A DNA stretch of 64,000 nt, from contig JAMWET010005499.1 in NCBI GenBank assembly GCA_024036415.1, forward strand, positions 124,001 through 188,000. The letters are read 5' to 3'. The translations under genes and the position numbers were made by a program. Under the pieces are notes generated by a model. That model saw nothing but the letters and a program-made list of their open reading frames with translations. It was not told where the DNA came from and made no database searches. How positions within the stretch are numbered: position 1 is the stretch's first letter; every line of letters begins with the position of its first letter. This document shows, piece by piece, positions 23,736-34,615 of this stretch. This DNA is from Prochilodus magdalenae. Lineage: Eukaryota; Chordata; Actinopteri; Characiformes; Prochilodontidae.

Positions 23736-24817
23736 GATTTTATTTTTTTTTTTTACGATTTTCTTACTGGAAATAAGTGAACACCTTTATTGCTGAAGGA
23801 CGTGTTCATATATTTTCACTCGGCAAAAAACAAAGCATGTTAATTATAACTGTGGGTGTTCAAACTTTAGCATACGTAGGTATACATCTTAGCAGCAACA
23901 CCCCTCCTAAAGGGCTAATCCTCGCTTTAAGATGCGGTGTGGTAATGTAATTGCCCTGCATGGTGAGTAAATGAGCTGGTGGGGTGGGGGTGCTGGGTGC
24001 TGTAAATAAAGATTTCAGAAGGGCTTGGGAGGGTGTTGTCAGATTGTGGGCATGTCTGGCTCTCTGCTTCTCCGCATGCTGGCCTGACTCCAGACTCCAT
24101 TGCATAAGTACCAGGCAAGGCATGATGTAAGTTTGTTTATGAGAGAGTAGCTTTATTTATACACAAGTGCTCCTCAAGCTGATAACAATGGGGGATAACC
24201 TTTGCACATCCCAAAAAAAAGCACATGGGACAATGTTCTTTACTAACCCAGTAAAGAATGCATGCCAGTGTTTTGGCAGGACACACATTTTATTCTGTTT
24301 CCATTCACGGTTTTATTTGTCCCTTTGGCACATAGACAGGCTACTTTTTGTTTGTCATTCTGAAAGCAAATAGCAAACATTTGAACACATTAGAGGGAAC
24401 TGAATGTTGTTAATCCCTTTGAAATACCCGTCTTAACAACGCTTCTCTATGGCTGCAACAACCCCTGAGCGAGACACGGCAGCTCAGCGATGGGCAAGAG
24501 GGGGAGAGTAACAAATTACAGCTACCGAATATCGAATCTTCCCTGGTAGTGGTACATTTCAAGTTGAATCAGATCACAGTTTTACTTTCTTTTCAATATA
24601 CTGTATATATATTTATATAAATATGGTATATACACTATATTTAAGTAATATATATATATCTTTTGTGATTCTGAAACCAAAAACTGTTAGATCCTGACAT
24701 ATTAATATTTACGACCCCAAAATGTACAGTTGTTCTAGCTCAGCAGGTACTGCAAAGAACAGAACGATACAACAGCCATAAAAATTGCTAAGACTCTGAA
24801 AACTGACTTTCTATTTT
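23736..24817. other. non-coding, nothing recognised
   Basis: Includes a T-run near 23742 and an AT-rich patch at 24595-24660 with tatata strings. The 87-codon minus frame at 23860-24123 has no domain and overlaps a second frame on the same strand. Confidence 0.4.
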
Positions 24818-25395
24818 CCAGCTTTTTAATCAACCGTTCTGTTTTACTTCAGCTCTTACTGGCACCAGAATATAACTGCGGCACCATTTAAAGTGGAACA
24901 GGAAAACAAGCTGGCAAATAGCCAATTTCAGCTCTGACATCTTAAGCAAGATCTGGGACACCTTTAATTCAAAGTGGGCATTTTACTCTGAACCTTTCAT
25001 TTCAAACAGTTTCTCAAACCTTGGACCATGTTGAGCAGCTTCGCCCAGCGTTTAACACTGAGGAGACTGAAGAGAGGAGCAGTTCTACCTTTATTACAGC
25101 AGCCTGTAAGTAGCAGCCATGCTGTGTGATAGTAATCTCCTAGTTGAAGCAGATCTTAAAATTTTAATAATTATTAAAAAGTGTGACAAGCTGGTTTACA
25201 TCGAGGTTCATTTTATTTTTCTCCCTAAGCCTATTTCAACACATGGCTTCTGTGTGATCACATCGCTGTAAACCAGCCAATCACAGCAGAGCTCATTCAA
25301 TTATTTATGAGGTCACCAAACATGGGAAATCAGCTCGTTTCATAATAGGGTCAAATCACAGAGTTGCAAATAAGCATGTACAAGCACACTTGGGC
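24818..25395 (+). repeat. dispersed repeat H, copy 1 (partner 36708-37090)
   Basis: Shares with 36708-37090 an ordered series of blocks: 'agctttttaat', 'agtagcagccatgctgtgtg', 'gctgtaaaccag', 'cagagctcattcaa' against 'cagagctgagttctt', and 'cagctcgtttcataat' against 'cagcttgtttcattct'. Same orientation, moderately diverged. Class unknown; no terminal repeat was located. Confidence 0.75.
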
Positions 25396-26119
25396 ATTTT
25401 TCGTCCCAGCTATAGTAACATACTATGCAGACATGAGCGAACAATTACTGAATAATTACAAATGCTGAGTAAATGCATTCTATGGCACATTTAAAAACTT
25501 AGGAAAATCTTGAAGGTGCATGAAGCTGGTCAGTTGTTTTTCCCCACCAGATGGTTAATCCAGACAGAAGGTGGATAGCTAACATTACAGCTAAGAATCC
25601 AAACCGCACAACTGCATATCTTTGTAATGCCTGCTGGGTATGTTACAAAAAAAGAGGGATGGATAATAATAAAGGATAGAAACTAAACTTTAAACATTGG
25701 ACCTTTCTGTAAAGCACTTATGTTAAAGCATTGGCCTAGCTGCACCCTAGTAAACACCTGGGATCCGATAGCTATGATAATACTTTAGCAATCACCAGGG
25801 ATTTCATAGCACCAGGCCTGTTAAGCCAGCTTTAGGTCACTTTTTCCTTTCTAGTTATTTTCTCTAGTTTTTTTAAATGCCAAGTTCATAAATGTTAACG
25901 GCCAAGTTCACTTGGAATTCATCTGATGCTCTGACGCACCTGATTCGACTGATGACGAGCTTATCAGCAAAGAAATAGGATCAGGTGTTCCAGTAGGGAA
26001 AACACCAGCCTGTGGCCAAGCAAGACAGGAGATAAGCACACCTGCTGTAGGCCTATCTTATTAGAGCGTGAGGTTAAGAAGTTAACTTAGCTTCGCTTTC
26101 TCACCTTTACAGTTTGTTA
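25396..26119. other. non-coding, nothing firm
   Basis: Unique-looking DNA. The part around 25940-26045 ('gaaataggatcaggtgttcc') has the feel of a small dispersed repeat but no partner was confirmed here. Confidence 0.35.
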
Positions 26120-26762
26120 CACTCACTGTCAAAAACAATTGGACCCAGAAGGAAGGGTTGGATTGTAATGCTATCCGGAAGGAAGATAAAGGTTACCAGG
26201 AACAATAAATTATGATACATTTAGACTGATATAGGCAATATTTACTGACCCAGTACAGAAGTAGTGTCTTCAGTATGGTGGTGGGCCACCATGACATCTC
26301 AGACATCTCAGTTGTAGAAGTTCCTAATGGTGTCCTGTAATAATCCATTCCACGCAGTTTGAATATTCTCAGTTCCTGCAGATTGTGTGGTAGGGTTGGA
26401 GGTGGTGTGACACCAGGTCTTCTGGACGTGTGATTCATCTTTGTGCTGACCACTGTGCCTCCACACAAAATTTTGGTCTCCACCAAGACATTCTGAGTCA
26501 CTCTATGACAGTCTGGAACGACACCATTGCAGTCTTTGGCAACCTTGAAAGGCGTCGTAATGGTCTGCATGCATTAAGTCCTGCACTGCGCAGCAGTCTG
26601 CCAATGATGACTCTTGGTGGGCGTCACTGCTTGCTGAATGTCCAAAACTGTGGCTGTTGAGTCAGTCAGGTACAGCAGTAAGGTGCATCCTTGCTTGTCA
26701 CATGCACAGTCGAGCGTAAAACTTGAATCATTCGCATGTCTACTATTTGTGCAACTGTTTTA
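26120..26762 (-). mobile_element. Tc1-A copy 6, internally deleted
   Basis: The 3' terminus 'cactcactgtcaaaaacaat' follows TA at 26118-26119. Then come 'ggttaccaggaacaataaat', the C-terminal block, the shared junction ('ggtgtgacaccaggtcttct'), the catalytic-Asp region (shortened) and the leader. The 5' terminal repeat is eroded near 26740-26762. A 125-codon frame (26193-26570, -) runs through the deletion junction, so the two transposase halves were joined in frame. Confidence 0.88.
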
Positions 26763-27337
26763 CTGCTGCACCTATGACAAGTGACCTACGCTAACTTTAT
26801 GCTAGCATGGGTCAAACAGGTATTTGAGATTAAGGGCGGTTTAATTGGTTTGTTATCCTGTATTAGAATGCTAGAAGTGCTCAGCCTCCATAAACATCTC
26901 AGGGCAGTCTGTGGGCACCCTGTGTCACTGTGGCAATTATCAGAGAAAGTGGAAGAGAAAGGCCTCAGGCTCCAGCTCCATGTTCCGCAGGCAAAGCAAA
27001 CCCATCCAGCTTCCCTCCTCCGAAATTCATGAAGGCTGAGCACTCAGCTGCTTGGAAAATGTACAAGTTTGCAAAGCCAAAGTGCTTTGCAAATTCTACA
27101 AGGTTGACATTGCCTTAATGGGCTCTTGGGCAACCATACCTTATTAAAGCTGCACTACAGCAAATTAAGTGTCAGAGTCACCATATTGTTCTTCAGAGAG
27201 AAGCAAGAGTTCAGTGAAAAATCAGATTTATAACGTTTTTCCGTGTTACATCAGCCGACCTGTTTGGTGTGCAGAGTTTCTGTTATAGGCTGGCTTCACA
27301 CAGTGAAACTTTCATGCAGCCTTAGTTGCTTAATACC
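26763..27337. other. non-coding; complex block 26960-27190
   Basis: Repeat-free block with 'gaaattcatgaaggctgagc' and 'ttgacattgccttaatgggc'. Frames of 83-86 codons occur on both strands over the same bases, so coding is not supported. Candidate conserved non-coding DNA only. Confidence 0.3.
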
Positions 27338-27552
27338 TACATATTCTCACACAGTTCCTGCAGATTTTGTGGTAGGGGGGAGGTTAAGTGACACCAGGGC
27401 TTCGGGACATGTGGCGCATGACAACAAATTTGTTGGTGATCCCTACCAAAACACTTTCATGTCTCACAATGTCAAACCTACCCTCCAAGTTTCATTCCTG
27501 CCAGTTGATTCCTTGTGCCATTATTTGTTCAATTCCTTTTTGACAATGAGCG
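27338..27552 (-). mobile_element. Tc1-A copy 7, very short derivative
   Basis: Only the C-terminal block ('cacacagttcctgcagattt'), the shared junction, and then directly the leader ('tgtcaaacctaccctccaag', 'gtttcattcctg') and 5' terminus ending 'tgacaatgagcg' before TA at 27553. The catalytic-Asp region is absent as well. Confidence 0.82.
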
Positions 27553-27739
27553 TATGATGAATATCACAGATATGTAAATGATACTTCGGGGATGACAACG
27601 TAGCAAGAATGATATGGTGTATCTAGGATATCAGCTGTTACTTTGGTTAACTAGCTGAGTAATCAAATGTGCTGCATGCCACTTTGTTTTTAAATGACTC
27701 CATGTAAATGTGAAGTTGTACAGAAATGAAGTTTCTGGG

Positions 27740-27962
27740 TGGTTGGTGTAGCTCAGCGGATAACACCACTACCCGCCAGGGAGCCACCACCACATGTGGG
27801 AGACTTCGGTCTTCGGACTTCAGAATTTCGGTCTGGGTTGCAATGTGCTGCACCAATAAGAATCCTTGGGCAAGACTCCAAACACTACATTGGCCTACCT
27901 GTAACATGATTACCTTGTAAGTCGCTCTGGATAAGAGTGTCAGCTAAATACCGTAAACGTAA
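27740..27962 (+). repeat. tRNA-derived SINE, copy 1
   Basis: The tRNA-like head carries an A-box-like 'tgtagctcagcgga'; the B box is eroded to 'ttcggtctgggttg'. The shared body 'aacactacattggcctacct' and tail 'taagtcgctctggataagag' match the copies at 29673 and 31197. Not a tRNA gene: no cloverleaf, and a SINE body follows. Confidence 0.9.
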
Positions 27963-29364
27963 GCTGTAGGCCACTGACAACATGCAACTAGTTGAATGAA
28001 AGTTTGACCATATAAAGCCCTGCATGCTTTTGCTCTGCTGCCATAAGACTAATACAGCTATAAAAGATACACACATCCTAAAGTGAACTTTAGAGTTTAG
28101 GACTGAGGCGGGCAGCAATTCCTTTATAACCTATGTGAACAGACAGCAAAAGAAAAAGAACAGTTATGGCTGAAAGTTACCCAGGAAGCAAAACCAAACA
28201 AGAGTCCCATACATGGAAGCACAAAGTTACTTTCGAACAGTAAAGAAAGCATAGTAGAAGCAACATGGTAGGTAAGTAAATCGCCCTTCATTCCATGACA
28301 ACGTATTAACTAGCCCGCAAACACATTAACATTCTGACTATGAATAATCATGCTTCTGCGCTGGAATGATGAGGCATGGATCTGCAGGACCGGGTGTATA
28401 CGTTGAGCATATGTGAGTCTGTTTAACTTTCAGAAATGCTTCTCTCTCTCATGATTACATTGCGAAGTATAATTGCTTGCACATGTGGGCCATTTCCAAT
28501 GGCTGAGATGAAATCACAGCTTGGAAAAGAGAGAAAGGGAGAGAGAGGTTCCCCCTCCCCACATTCCTCCGCTCCCCTCTCCACAGCATCTTGAGGGGTC
28601 AGGGGTCACTGTGGGGAGATCAACGCGATCAGACACAGGAGTATTGTTTCAAAAAGCGGGAGACATTAGAGGCAACCCGCGCTGCGAATCCCGCCGGATC
28701 AAAAAGCTTGCGCTAAGTTGACGAAATTCCTCCCTGCCTCGGATTCACCATCTTAACTTCCTAAGCAATCAGGCGTTTTACAGGAACCATTTGGCTATAA
28801 TCAATCCCCGGGCCTGTCCTGCAGCCCATCTCCTCTTTGAAAAAGGATTATGCCCTAAATAGGCCTCTTTTTCCCCCCTCAAAACTGAAGAAGCGGAAAA
28901 GTGCTTTTAATCTTGTGAAATTCTAGATGGGACAATTGAACGCAGTTTGCCGACCAAAGAGGTTAAAGACGCTTTTAAAGCTAATGATTTCCAATGCAGT
29001 GTTGCTACTGACGAGACCTGATTAGATCAGGTTTACGGTACAACCTTGACGTTAAAAACATTTTCATCTCATGTATTTGACATTAAAACAAGTAGACTAT
29101 TGAAAAAGATTGTCTGACGTTAACCCCTTAAATCCTTTTACATGGTAGTGTCGCATTGGGTAGATAGTCCTTGATAATAGTTACTGTATAGATGAATAAT
29201 TGATTAAAAAAAAAAAGAGAGATCTCCATTGATTTATTTAATCTCCCATCACACAGTTCCTTTCATACAGTTTCAGGAAATATTTGTGCAGCTATAAGAT
29301 ATAAGATATTCTACTTAAAGAAGAGGATAGTCAAAGGAAACTAAGTGATACTACAGGAGTTTCC
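27963..29364. other. non-coding; complex block 28600-29010
   Basis: 28520-28560 is GA/CT-rich. The stretch 28600-29010 ('ggctataatcaatccccggg', 'aagctaatgatttccaatgc') is repeat-free, mixed-composition DNA of conserved-element texture. An A-run lies at about 29204-29216. No coding support. Confidence 0.3.
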
Positions 29365-29490
29365 ACAACTCACTTACTCGCTCATCTTTTATACAGCTTT
29401 ATTTTTCTGGGCTTTTTTGGGGTGGTGGTGGGCGGCAGGGTTGTTGCTGGAGCCTATCCCAACACTCACTGGGCAAAAGGCAAGAAACAC
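29365..29490 (-). repeat. dispersed repeat F, terminal fragment
   Basis: 'cactcactgggcaaaaggca' and 'ggagcctatcccaacactca' match the distal part of the family represented at 11190-11590. Abuts Tc1-E. Confidence 0.5.
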
Positions 29491-29504
29491 AACTGGAATT
29501 AGAA

Positions 29505-30060
29505 AAAATGATGAACTGATATAGAGACAACGGGATTCCGAACAATCGTGGAAGACCAGGTAGACCACCAAAACTGTCACCGTCAGATAAATAGTACTTC
29601 AGGATCTGAAAACATCCACAGATGTTGGACAACTCAGTGCTGTGTGTCTAAGGGATGTGTAGCTGTCATGATGTAGTTGGTGTAGCTCAGCGGATAGCAC
29701 TGCTACCCACCAGGGAACCAGCACCACATGTGGGAGACTGGGGTTCGAATCCTGGTCCGGGTGACTAGGCTGTGCTACACCAAGAAGAGTCCTTAGGGCA
29801 AGACTCCTAACACTACATTGGCCTACCTGTAATATGATTACCCTTGTAAGTCGGTCTGGATAAGAGCGTCAGCTAAATGCCGTAAATGTAAATGATGGCC
29901 TCAGTAAGAGAAGTCAAACTGAAGAAACCGTTCAAATCCAACAAAGAAGCCGCTGATGTTCTCAGAACAACAGGCTGACCACCACAGAGGCCAGATCTCA
30001 ACATCACAGAATGTGTTTGGCATTACTTGGCTCATCAGTCATCATCATAAGTCTCGGGCT
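29505..30060 (+). mobile_element. Tc1-E, internally deleted Tc1-like relic split by a SINE
   Basis: Left part 29505-29672 ('aatcgtggaagaccaggtag', 'aaaactgtcaccgtcagata') and right part 29892-30060 ('ccagatctcaacatcacaga', 'ttggcattacttggctcatc') form one element interrupted by SINE copy 2. The right part reads as the C-terminal DLNI-x-E region that carries the DDE-type Glu in Tc1 transposases. No terminal repeats were placed. The 5' side follows repeat F and the 3' side is followed by repeat I. Confidence 0.7.
29673..29891 (+). repeat. tRNA-derived SINE, copy 2 (best preserved), nested in Tc1-E
   Basis: A box 'tgtagctcagcgg' (29681) and canonical B box 'ggttcgaatcc' (about 29742) are about 60 bp apart, as in a pol III promoter. 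Body and tail are as in the other copies, ending 'gccgtaaatgtaa'. Short flanking duplication atgat at 29668-29672 and 29892-29896. Confidence 0.93.
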
Positions 30061-30067
30061 TTTTCTA

Positions 30068-30330
30068 CATGCAGGGTGCTGTGAGGCAAAACAGCCCCCC
30101 TTAAAAATGTATTCATCATAATTGTATCTTCCTAAAAATCCAGAAGACACATGTAGGTTCTCTGGTGCACAGTAAATAAAATGGCTATATTGGTGTTGTA
30201 TACATTGCAACACCTGCTTCCAATCACCACTCCTAAACCAGTACATTTCTCTACAGTGCACCATTTCACATCAAACCACTCTGGATTAGGGTGTTTACGT
30301 ATAAACGTCTTTCTCTCTGCCTTTTCTGGG
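30068..30330 (+). repeat. dispersed repeat I, copy 1 (partner 46690-46925)
   Basis: Shares 'gctgtgaggcaaaacagc', 'ggctatattggtgttgta' and the 'aatcaccactcctaaa' region in order with 46690-46925. Class unknown. The 86-codon minus frame through it has no domain. Confidence 0.65.
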
Positions 30331-31196
30331 AAGTCATTTGCTGTTTAGCTTTGTATTTACTCCATAGCGATAGATCCATGTCAGTCACAGCATAGCTGCA
30401 GTGTTCCTGGTGCTAAGGCCTCCCATAGAAGTAAATCGAGCACAGTCATGTCTTTTATTAACATGTCTTTCTCCCTCTATAGGCGTTTTCCTGCCCGTTG
30501 TGCAGAACCCTGCTGTGTTCCTCCTCTTTTCACTTCCGCAGTACTATTGATCCAGACTCCACCAACCGAGAGCTCAGACCAAGCAGCCCTGAGTTGAAGT
30601 GCTGGGATGACAGTGGACGCACTCGAACAGAGCCATTTATCATCACCTTACTCGCCAGGGCTCTTCTCTCAAAGAGACCCCTAACCACCTCAGCTAGGGC
30701 ATTAAAGCCACTCTACTTAAGGCATAACAGCTCACACAGCTCCAGCAACATCTTTCATAAGATACTCCATAAGCTCTCGGTTATAGTGAAGCATCTAACA
30801 GAACGATTCTGGTCCTCAGATGTCAGTTACAGCAAACATATTGTACAGTTTATTGCTCCTTATCATTTCAACATGAAGGCATAGGGAAACTGCTGTGGGC
30901 TGAATAGGCAGTTGTACAGCAATGTGCCAAAGTCCACTCTTAATTTCTTCAATATTGGCCATTAGAGTTACCCAGTTTTCTGGAGATTTTACTGAGCAGC
31001 TTAAATGTAGGATAACCGGCTTGCATAAGGAGTCAAGGGGAAATAAGGGAAAGGGATTATTAACAGATATAGAGACAACCATTTGGGTAGACATTACTTA
31101 AAGCTTTCATCTTTGAAAAATAAGAGCTCCACTATTGCTGGAGTGGGTGTGTTTCTGTCCATTGTTCCACCGTAAGAAGAATGGTTTGTAAGGCAT
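30331..31196. other. non-coding; weak exon-like segment at 30484-30890
   Basis: A good acceptor-like string 'tgtctttctccctctatag' ends at 30482 and opens into a 128-codon frame (30498-30884) with many S, T, R and L residues and no recognised domain. A second acceptor-like site 'ttttcacttccgcag' lies inside it. No convincing donor was found. Probably chance. Confidence 0.2.
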
Positions 31197-31384
31197 GTGT
31201 GGTTGGTATAATGCAGTGGGTAACACCTCTGGCCCCTATGCTGTAGAATAGGGTTCAATCCCCCAGGTGGGCAAGAATCCTTGGTCGAGACTCCTAAGAA
31301 ACCTTAGCCTACCTATATAAAAACGATCATACTGTAAGTCGCTCTGGATAGAAGTGGCTGCCAAATCCAAATCCTGTAAATGTC
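31197..31384 (+). repeat. tRNA-derived SINE, copy 3 (diverged)
   Basis: Same family: 'gtgtggttggtataatgcag' head with B box 'gggttcaatccc', 'agactcctaagaaacctta' body and 'gtaagtcgctctggatagaa' tail. Confidence 0.85.
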
Positions 31385-31681
31385 AGGACTGTGGGTCTGA
31401 AAGAATGTGTAGTGGATTCTAGGAAAAGGCACAAAAGAAGAAAATTGGCACTAGAATATCAAAGTCTGAATTTTTAACTGAGTAACAACTGGTGCTGCAG
31501 CTGACACACTGAACATGGAGTCCTCCCCCATTGCACAGTTCAACTTGCAATGTCACACACTTCTTCACACACTGCTAGAGGTGGTCTGTTCCGTAACCCC
31601 CACTACGTTTTAGATGGCAGTTCTGCCCATGTCATCAGCTCCAATGGCAAGGGCTTGCGGCTAGCCGCCAGTCAGGCTACC
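31385..31681. other. non-coding, nothing recognised
   Basis: Ordinary sequence; its right part may still belong to the LTR element's internal region. Confidence 0.4.
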
Positions 31682-32161
31682 TCACCAGTCTTCGATGCTC
31701 CTGCGGTGTTCCACTGACAAGCCTACTTGTGCTGCTTCCTCCACACTCCTTGCCATCGTCTTCACTACACTTCTCTTTTCTCACAGTCCTCAGCAAGGTT
31801 TTGTCCTCTCTGCTGTTTGGGCTTGTTAAAGAAGTTAAAGAAGTGCCATACCTCTCCAGTCCACAAGAAGGCACTATACCACTTCTGACACCAGTGGTCT
31901 GGCATAGTGGCTTAAGCGAATGTTCTTTTATTGTACACCAGCAGCAGGGAACAACATTTACACACACAACAAGTGAATGGCCAGCTGTATTTGACATAAG
32001 ACCCTCACACTGCACTATTACTGCAAAGCCTGACACAGAACAACGCGAGAAACACCTGCACACATCTTTACGTTAACAATAATTATTTATTTACCTACAG
32101 TCTCTCCTACCGCAGCGTCCCGAGAGCCTCTGCATGGGGCCGCTCTGCCTGGTCACTACAA
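31682..32161 (-). mobile_element. LTR retrotransposon relic: one LTR, primer-binding site and start of internal region
   Basis: On the minus strand a TG...CA-bounded LTR of about 267 bp (32161 to 31895) starts 'tgtagtgaccaggcagag' and carries the polyadenylation signal 'caataaaag'. One base later comes 'tggtgtcagaagtggtat' (31893-31876), matching a tRNA-Leu-type primer-binding site. About 190 bp of leader follow, with a 25-codon frame from an ATG at 31756 that could be the remains of a gag start. The second LTR and all enzymatic genes are absent. Ty3/Gypsy-type is a guess. The 128-codon minus frame and 115-codon plus frame over the LTR are accidental. Confidence 0.65.
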
Positions 32162-32189
32162 TGTCATGTTTAGTTGTTGAGTGTTCTGT

Positions 32190-32310
32190 GTAATGGACTG
32201 CTAGCTATCATGGAGAAGTGAGAACCTGCAACAGGCAGCTGATGTTAGTAGGACACAGCATCTAGCTATACTGCAATCTATGCTGTAATAAACATAACAA
32301 GCACTGTTAG
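32190..32310 (+). repeat. dispersed repeat J, copy 1 (partner 40538-40640)
   Basis: 'ggactgctagctatcatgga', 'agtaggacacag' and the 'gctatactgcaatctatgct' region recur at 40538-40640 in order and orientation. In both places a minus-strand Tc1-A copy follows downstream. Confidence 0.75.
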
Positions 32311-32343
32311 AAACTTTGAAAAACCCTGAATAAGTATTTTATC

Positions 32344-32711
32344 TGAGTTTAGTCTGGCATGACAGTATGACATCCTATGGTGACGCTGGCGTGGTGTTAA
32401 GGGTAGTCGTTGTAACAGCCTGTGTGTATGTAGTCCTGTGTTGTGCAGCCGTCTGCTAATGGTGCTGACACTAACAGGATGACTCATGAAGGCCATCACT
32501 GCTCACTGAATGTCTACAGTTGTGGCGACTGGGTCAGTCAGGTACAGCAGTAAGACCCGCTCTTACTTACATCACCTATGCAGCCGAGCATGAAACTGGA
32601 ATCATTTACAAGCCTGACAATATCAAAGCTACCAACCCAGTTTCATTCCTGTAGGTTGCTGACTTCTGGGTGTAACTATTTATCCAATGTTTTTTTTTTT
32701 GATGATGTGTG
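32344..32711 (-). mobile_element. Tc1-A copy 8, 5' half only
   Basis: Contains the catalytic-Asp-proximal region, 'aacaggatgactcatgaagg', 'gggtcagtcaggtacagcag', the leader and the 5' terminus ('cttctgggtgtaactattta' then a T-run then 'gatgatgtgtg') ahead of TA at 32712-32713. The C-terminal half is absent. Confidence 0.85.
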
Positions 32712-34401
32712 TAATTGAGGGAAGGGTAGACTAACTTTCACACCGTAACAAACTCTATGGATGATAGCAATAGAGATGTGTTTTTGAAATGTACAGACTT
32801 TAACCCAATACACCAAACACATTTATTTAAAAAAATGATATGGGCTCTGAAATAATAAGAAAAAAATATTTTAGCAAAGGTCATATACCCTTCAAGCACA
32901 AAGTAAAATATTGCAAATAGCTGCTAATCACCGGGAGAGATCAAGTCACAGACATTTATTTCATTTTATTCCAGGACTGCCCTCCGCCTTGCTCTTTTTA
33001 TCCATCACATTCCCCTTCTCTCCCTTTAATAAAACACACACAATGGTAATCTTAGAGAAACACACTCCCCATCATAGTGGCAGGTCCAGAGCCCCTCATT
33101 CCTCTCTCCCTTGTTACAGCCAGCCTTATTTTGACAGCTACCTTTCAATCCTGTAATCGGAGGGTAAGTAGCAATTTTCATTCAGCTCCACCATTCACGG
33201 GGCACGCTAATGAAAGGCAGAGGCTTGTAGAAATGGGGCTCAAATGGGCTGATAGACAAGCCCTCTCCATTCTATTATAGAGAAGGCCTCTTATCTGAGG
33301 CGCACAGCGACGCTCTTCCCAGTCCATTTGTCACCCGATTTTCTCCCTTTAACTGTCTCCGACCCCCCAGTCAGAATTCGAGCCTGCCCCTCAGACATTT
33401 TTCCCAATCTGATGTCTTCATTTTAACCTCGCCGTCCGGACATGAATTAGCAAAAAAATGCCAATTGCGAAAGAGAGGAGGTCACTGGACAGCAGAGAGG
33501 AGCTGGAGCCGATTCATTTGGAGGAGAAGAAGAATTGTTATCGGGAAGGGCTTGCCTTTCCTCATCCTAGCATCCGGTCACAGGGGCCAGAGAGGGGCCG
33601 GTGGCTAAAGCCCATTCGCTAGCATGAAGGAAGCCCAGCCCTTCATATCTTTCCTTCGCGTATTGCCCTTCCTGTGCATTTCCTGTCAAATATGTCTATT
33701 TTTGAATTTATTTCATTGTTACCAAATTCCGAGGAACTAGTGAGATTGCTGCAGGTTCCCCTGAACTGAGGCATGGAGTCCAAAATAATATGGAAAGATG
33801 GCAATTTATGCAGATCAAGTTATTGATGGAAAGGCACCGCAGTGCATGGAAAAAAGGCTGTACTGAGGATAACTAAATGGAGAAGGAAAACAACATGCCT
33901 TCTGTTAGCAAATGACCTTGGTACCTCAACTAAGACACAACGCGCCAGCACAAATAGCAGTTAACTCTTCCTAGGCTTATTACTCACTTATGAATCTTGT
34001 CCATAGGTAAGGATGGAGGATAGGTAAGAGTCAGATGGAAATTTGTACATGATCTTTAATTTACCCACAGCACCCAGCTGACTAATTTCTTAATGTGCAT
34101 ATTCAGGTTCAAATACATGTAGCTGATTCTCATTTGTGAGGAAAATGTGGTCCTCAAATTCATATACTGGACCGACTTTCTGAGTACACCCTAGCTTGGC
34201 TTATTTACCATGTAGTCCTACAGTGTGATATGAATACTCCTAGCCCCATCTTCGTCTCGCATGGAATGCTACCATATTGTACTCGCTGATGCCCAAATGT
34301 TTTTTTCCTAAATGGCTGCTCTTCCTTTAGCTACACGAATATGATTTTTTCGAATTTATAGTTCACAGTGAGCACAGTTTATAGCTCAGAGTTCATGTTG
34401 T
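32712..34401. other. non-coding; complex block 33290-33760
   Basis: 32920-33290 is pyrimidine-leaning unique DNA. 33290-33760 is the most conserved-looking block of the window: mixed GC, no simple repeats, with 'gacatgaattagcaaaaaaa', 'atgccaattgcgaaag' and 'tttatttcattgttacc' (TAAT/CCAAT/SOX-like cores). The rest is featureless. Confidence 0.35.
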
Positions 34402-34615
34402 AGGGCGGTGTGGTGGCACGTTAGGCCTCACAGCAAGAAGGGGTCCTTTCTGGGTGGAGTTTGCATGCTCGGTGTCTGCATGGGTTTCCTACCACATTCC
34501 AAAGATATGCAGTCAGGTGTACTGGAGATGCTACGCTGACCCTAGGTGTGAATGTGTATGTGTGTCTTCCGTCCCCCTAGAAGACTACTTGGTTTAGATG
34601 AGTGAGTGAGAGGGT
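34402..34615 (+). repeat. dispersed repeat F, copy 3
   Basis: 'aggcctcacagcaagaagg', 'ggtggagtttgcatgctc' and 'gtgtctgcatgggtttccta' match the family at 11190-11590 in the opposite orientation. Ends in a TG-rich stretch. Confidence 0.75.

Noticed and set aside
26193..26570. 125-codon minus-strand gene
   Set aside because: It is the decayed Tc1-A transposase remnant; family copies elsewhere in the window match it.
29673..29891. A tRNA gene (A and B boxes present)
   Set aside because: No complete cloverleaf or anticodon arm, and the tRNA-like head runs into a shared SINE body with two more copies nearby.
31677..32076. Coding frames of 128 (-) and 115 (+) codons
   Set aside because: They overlap on opposite strands across an LTR and its leader.
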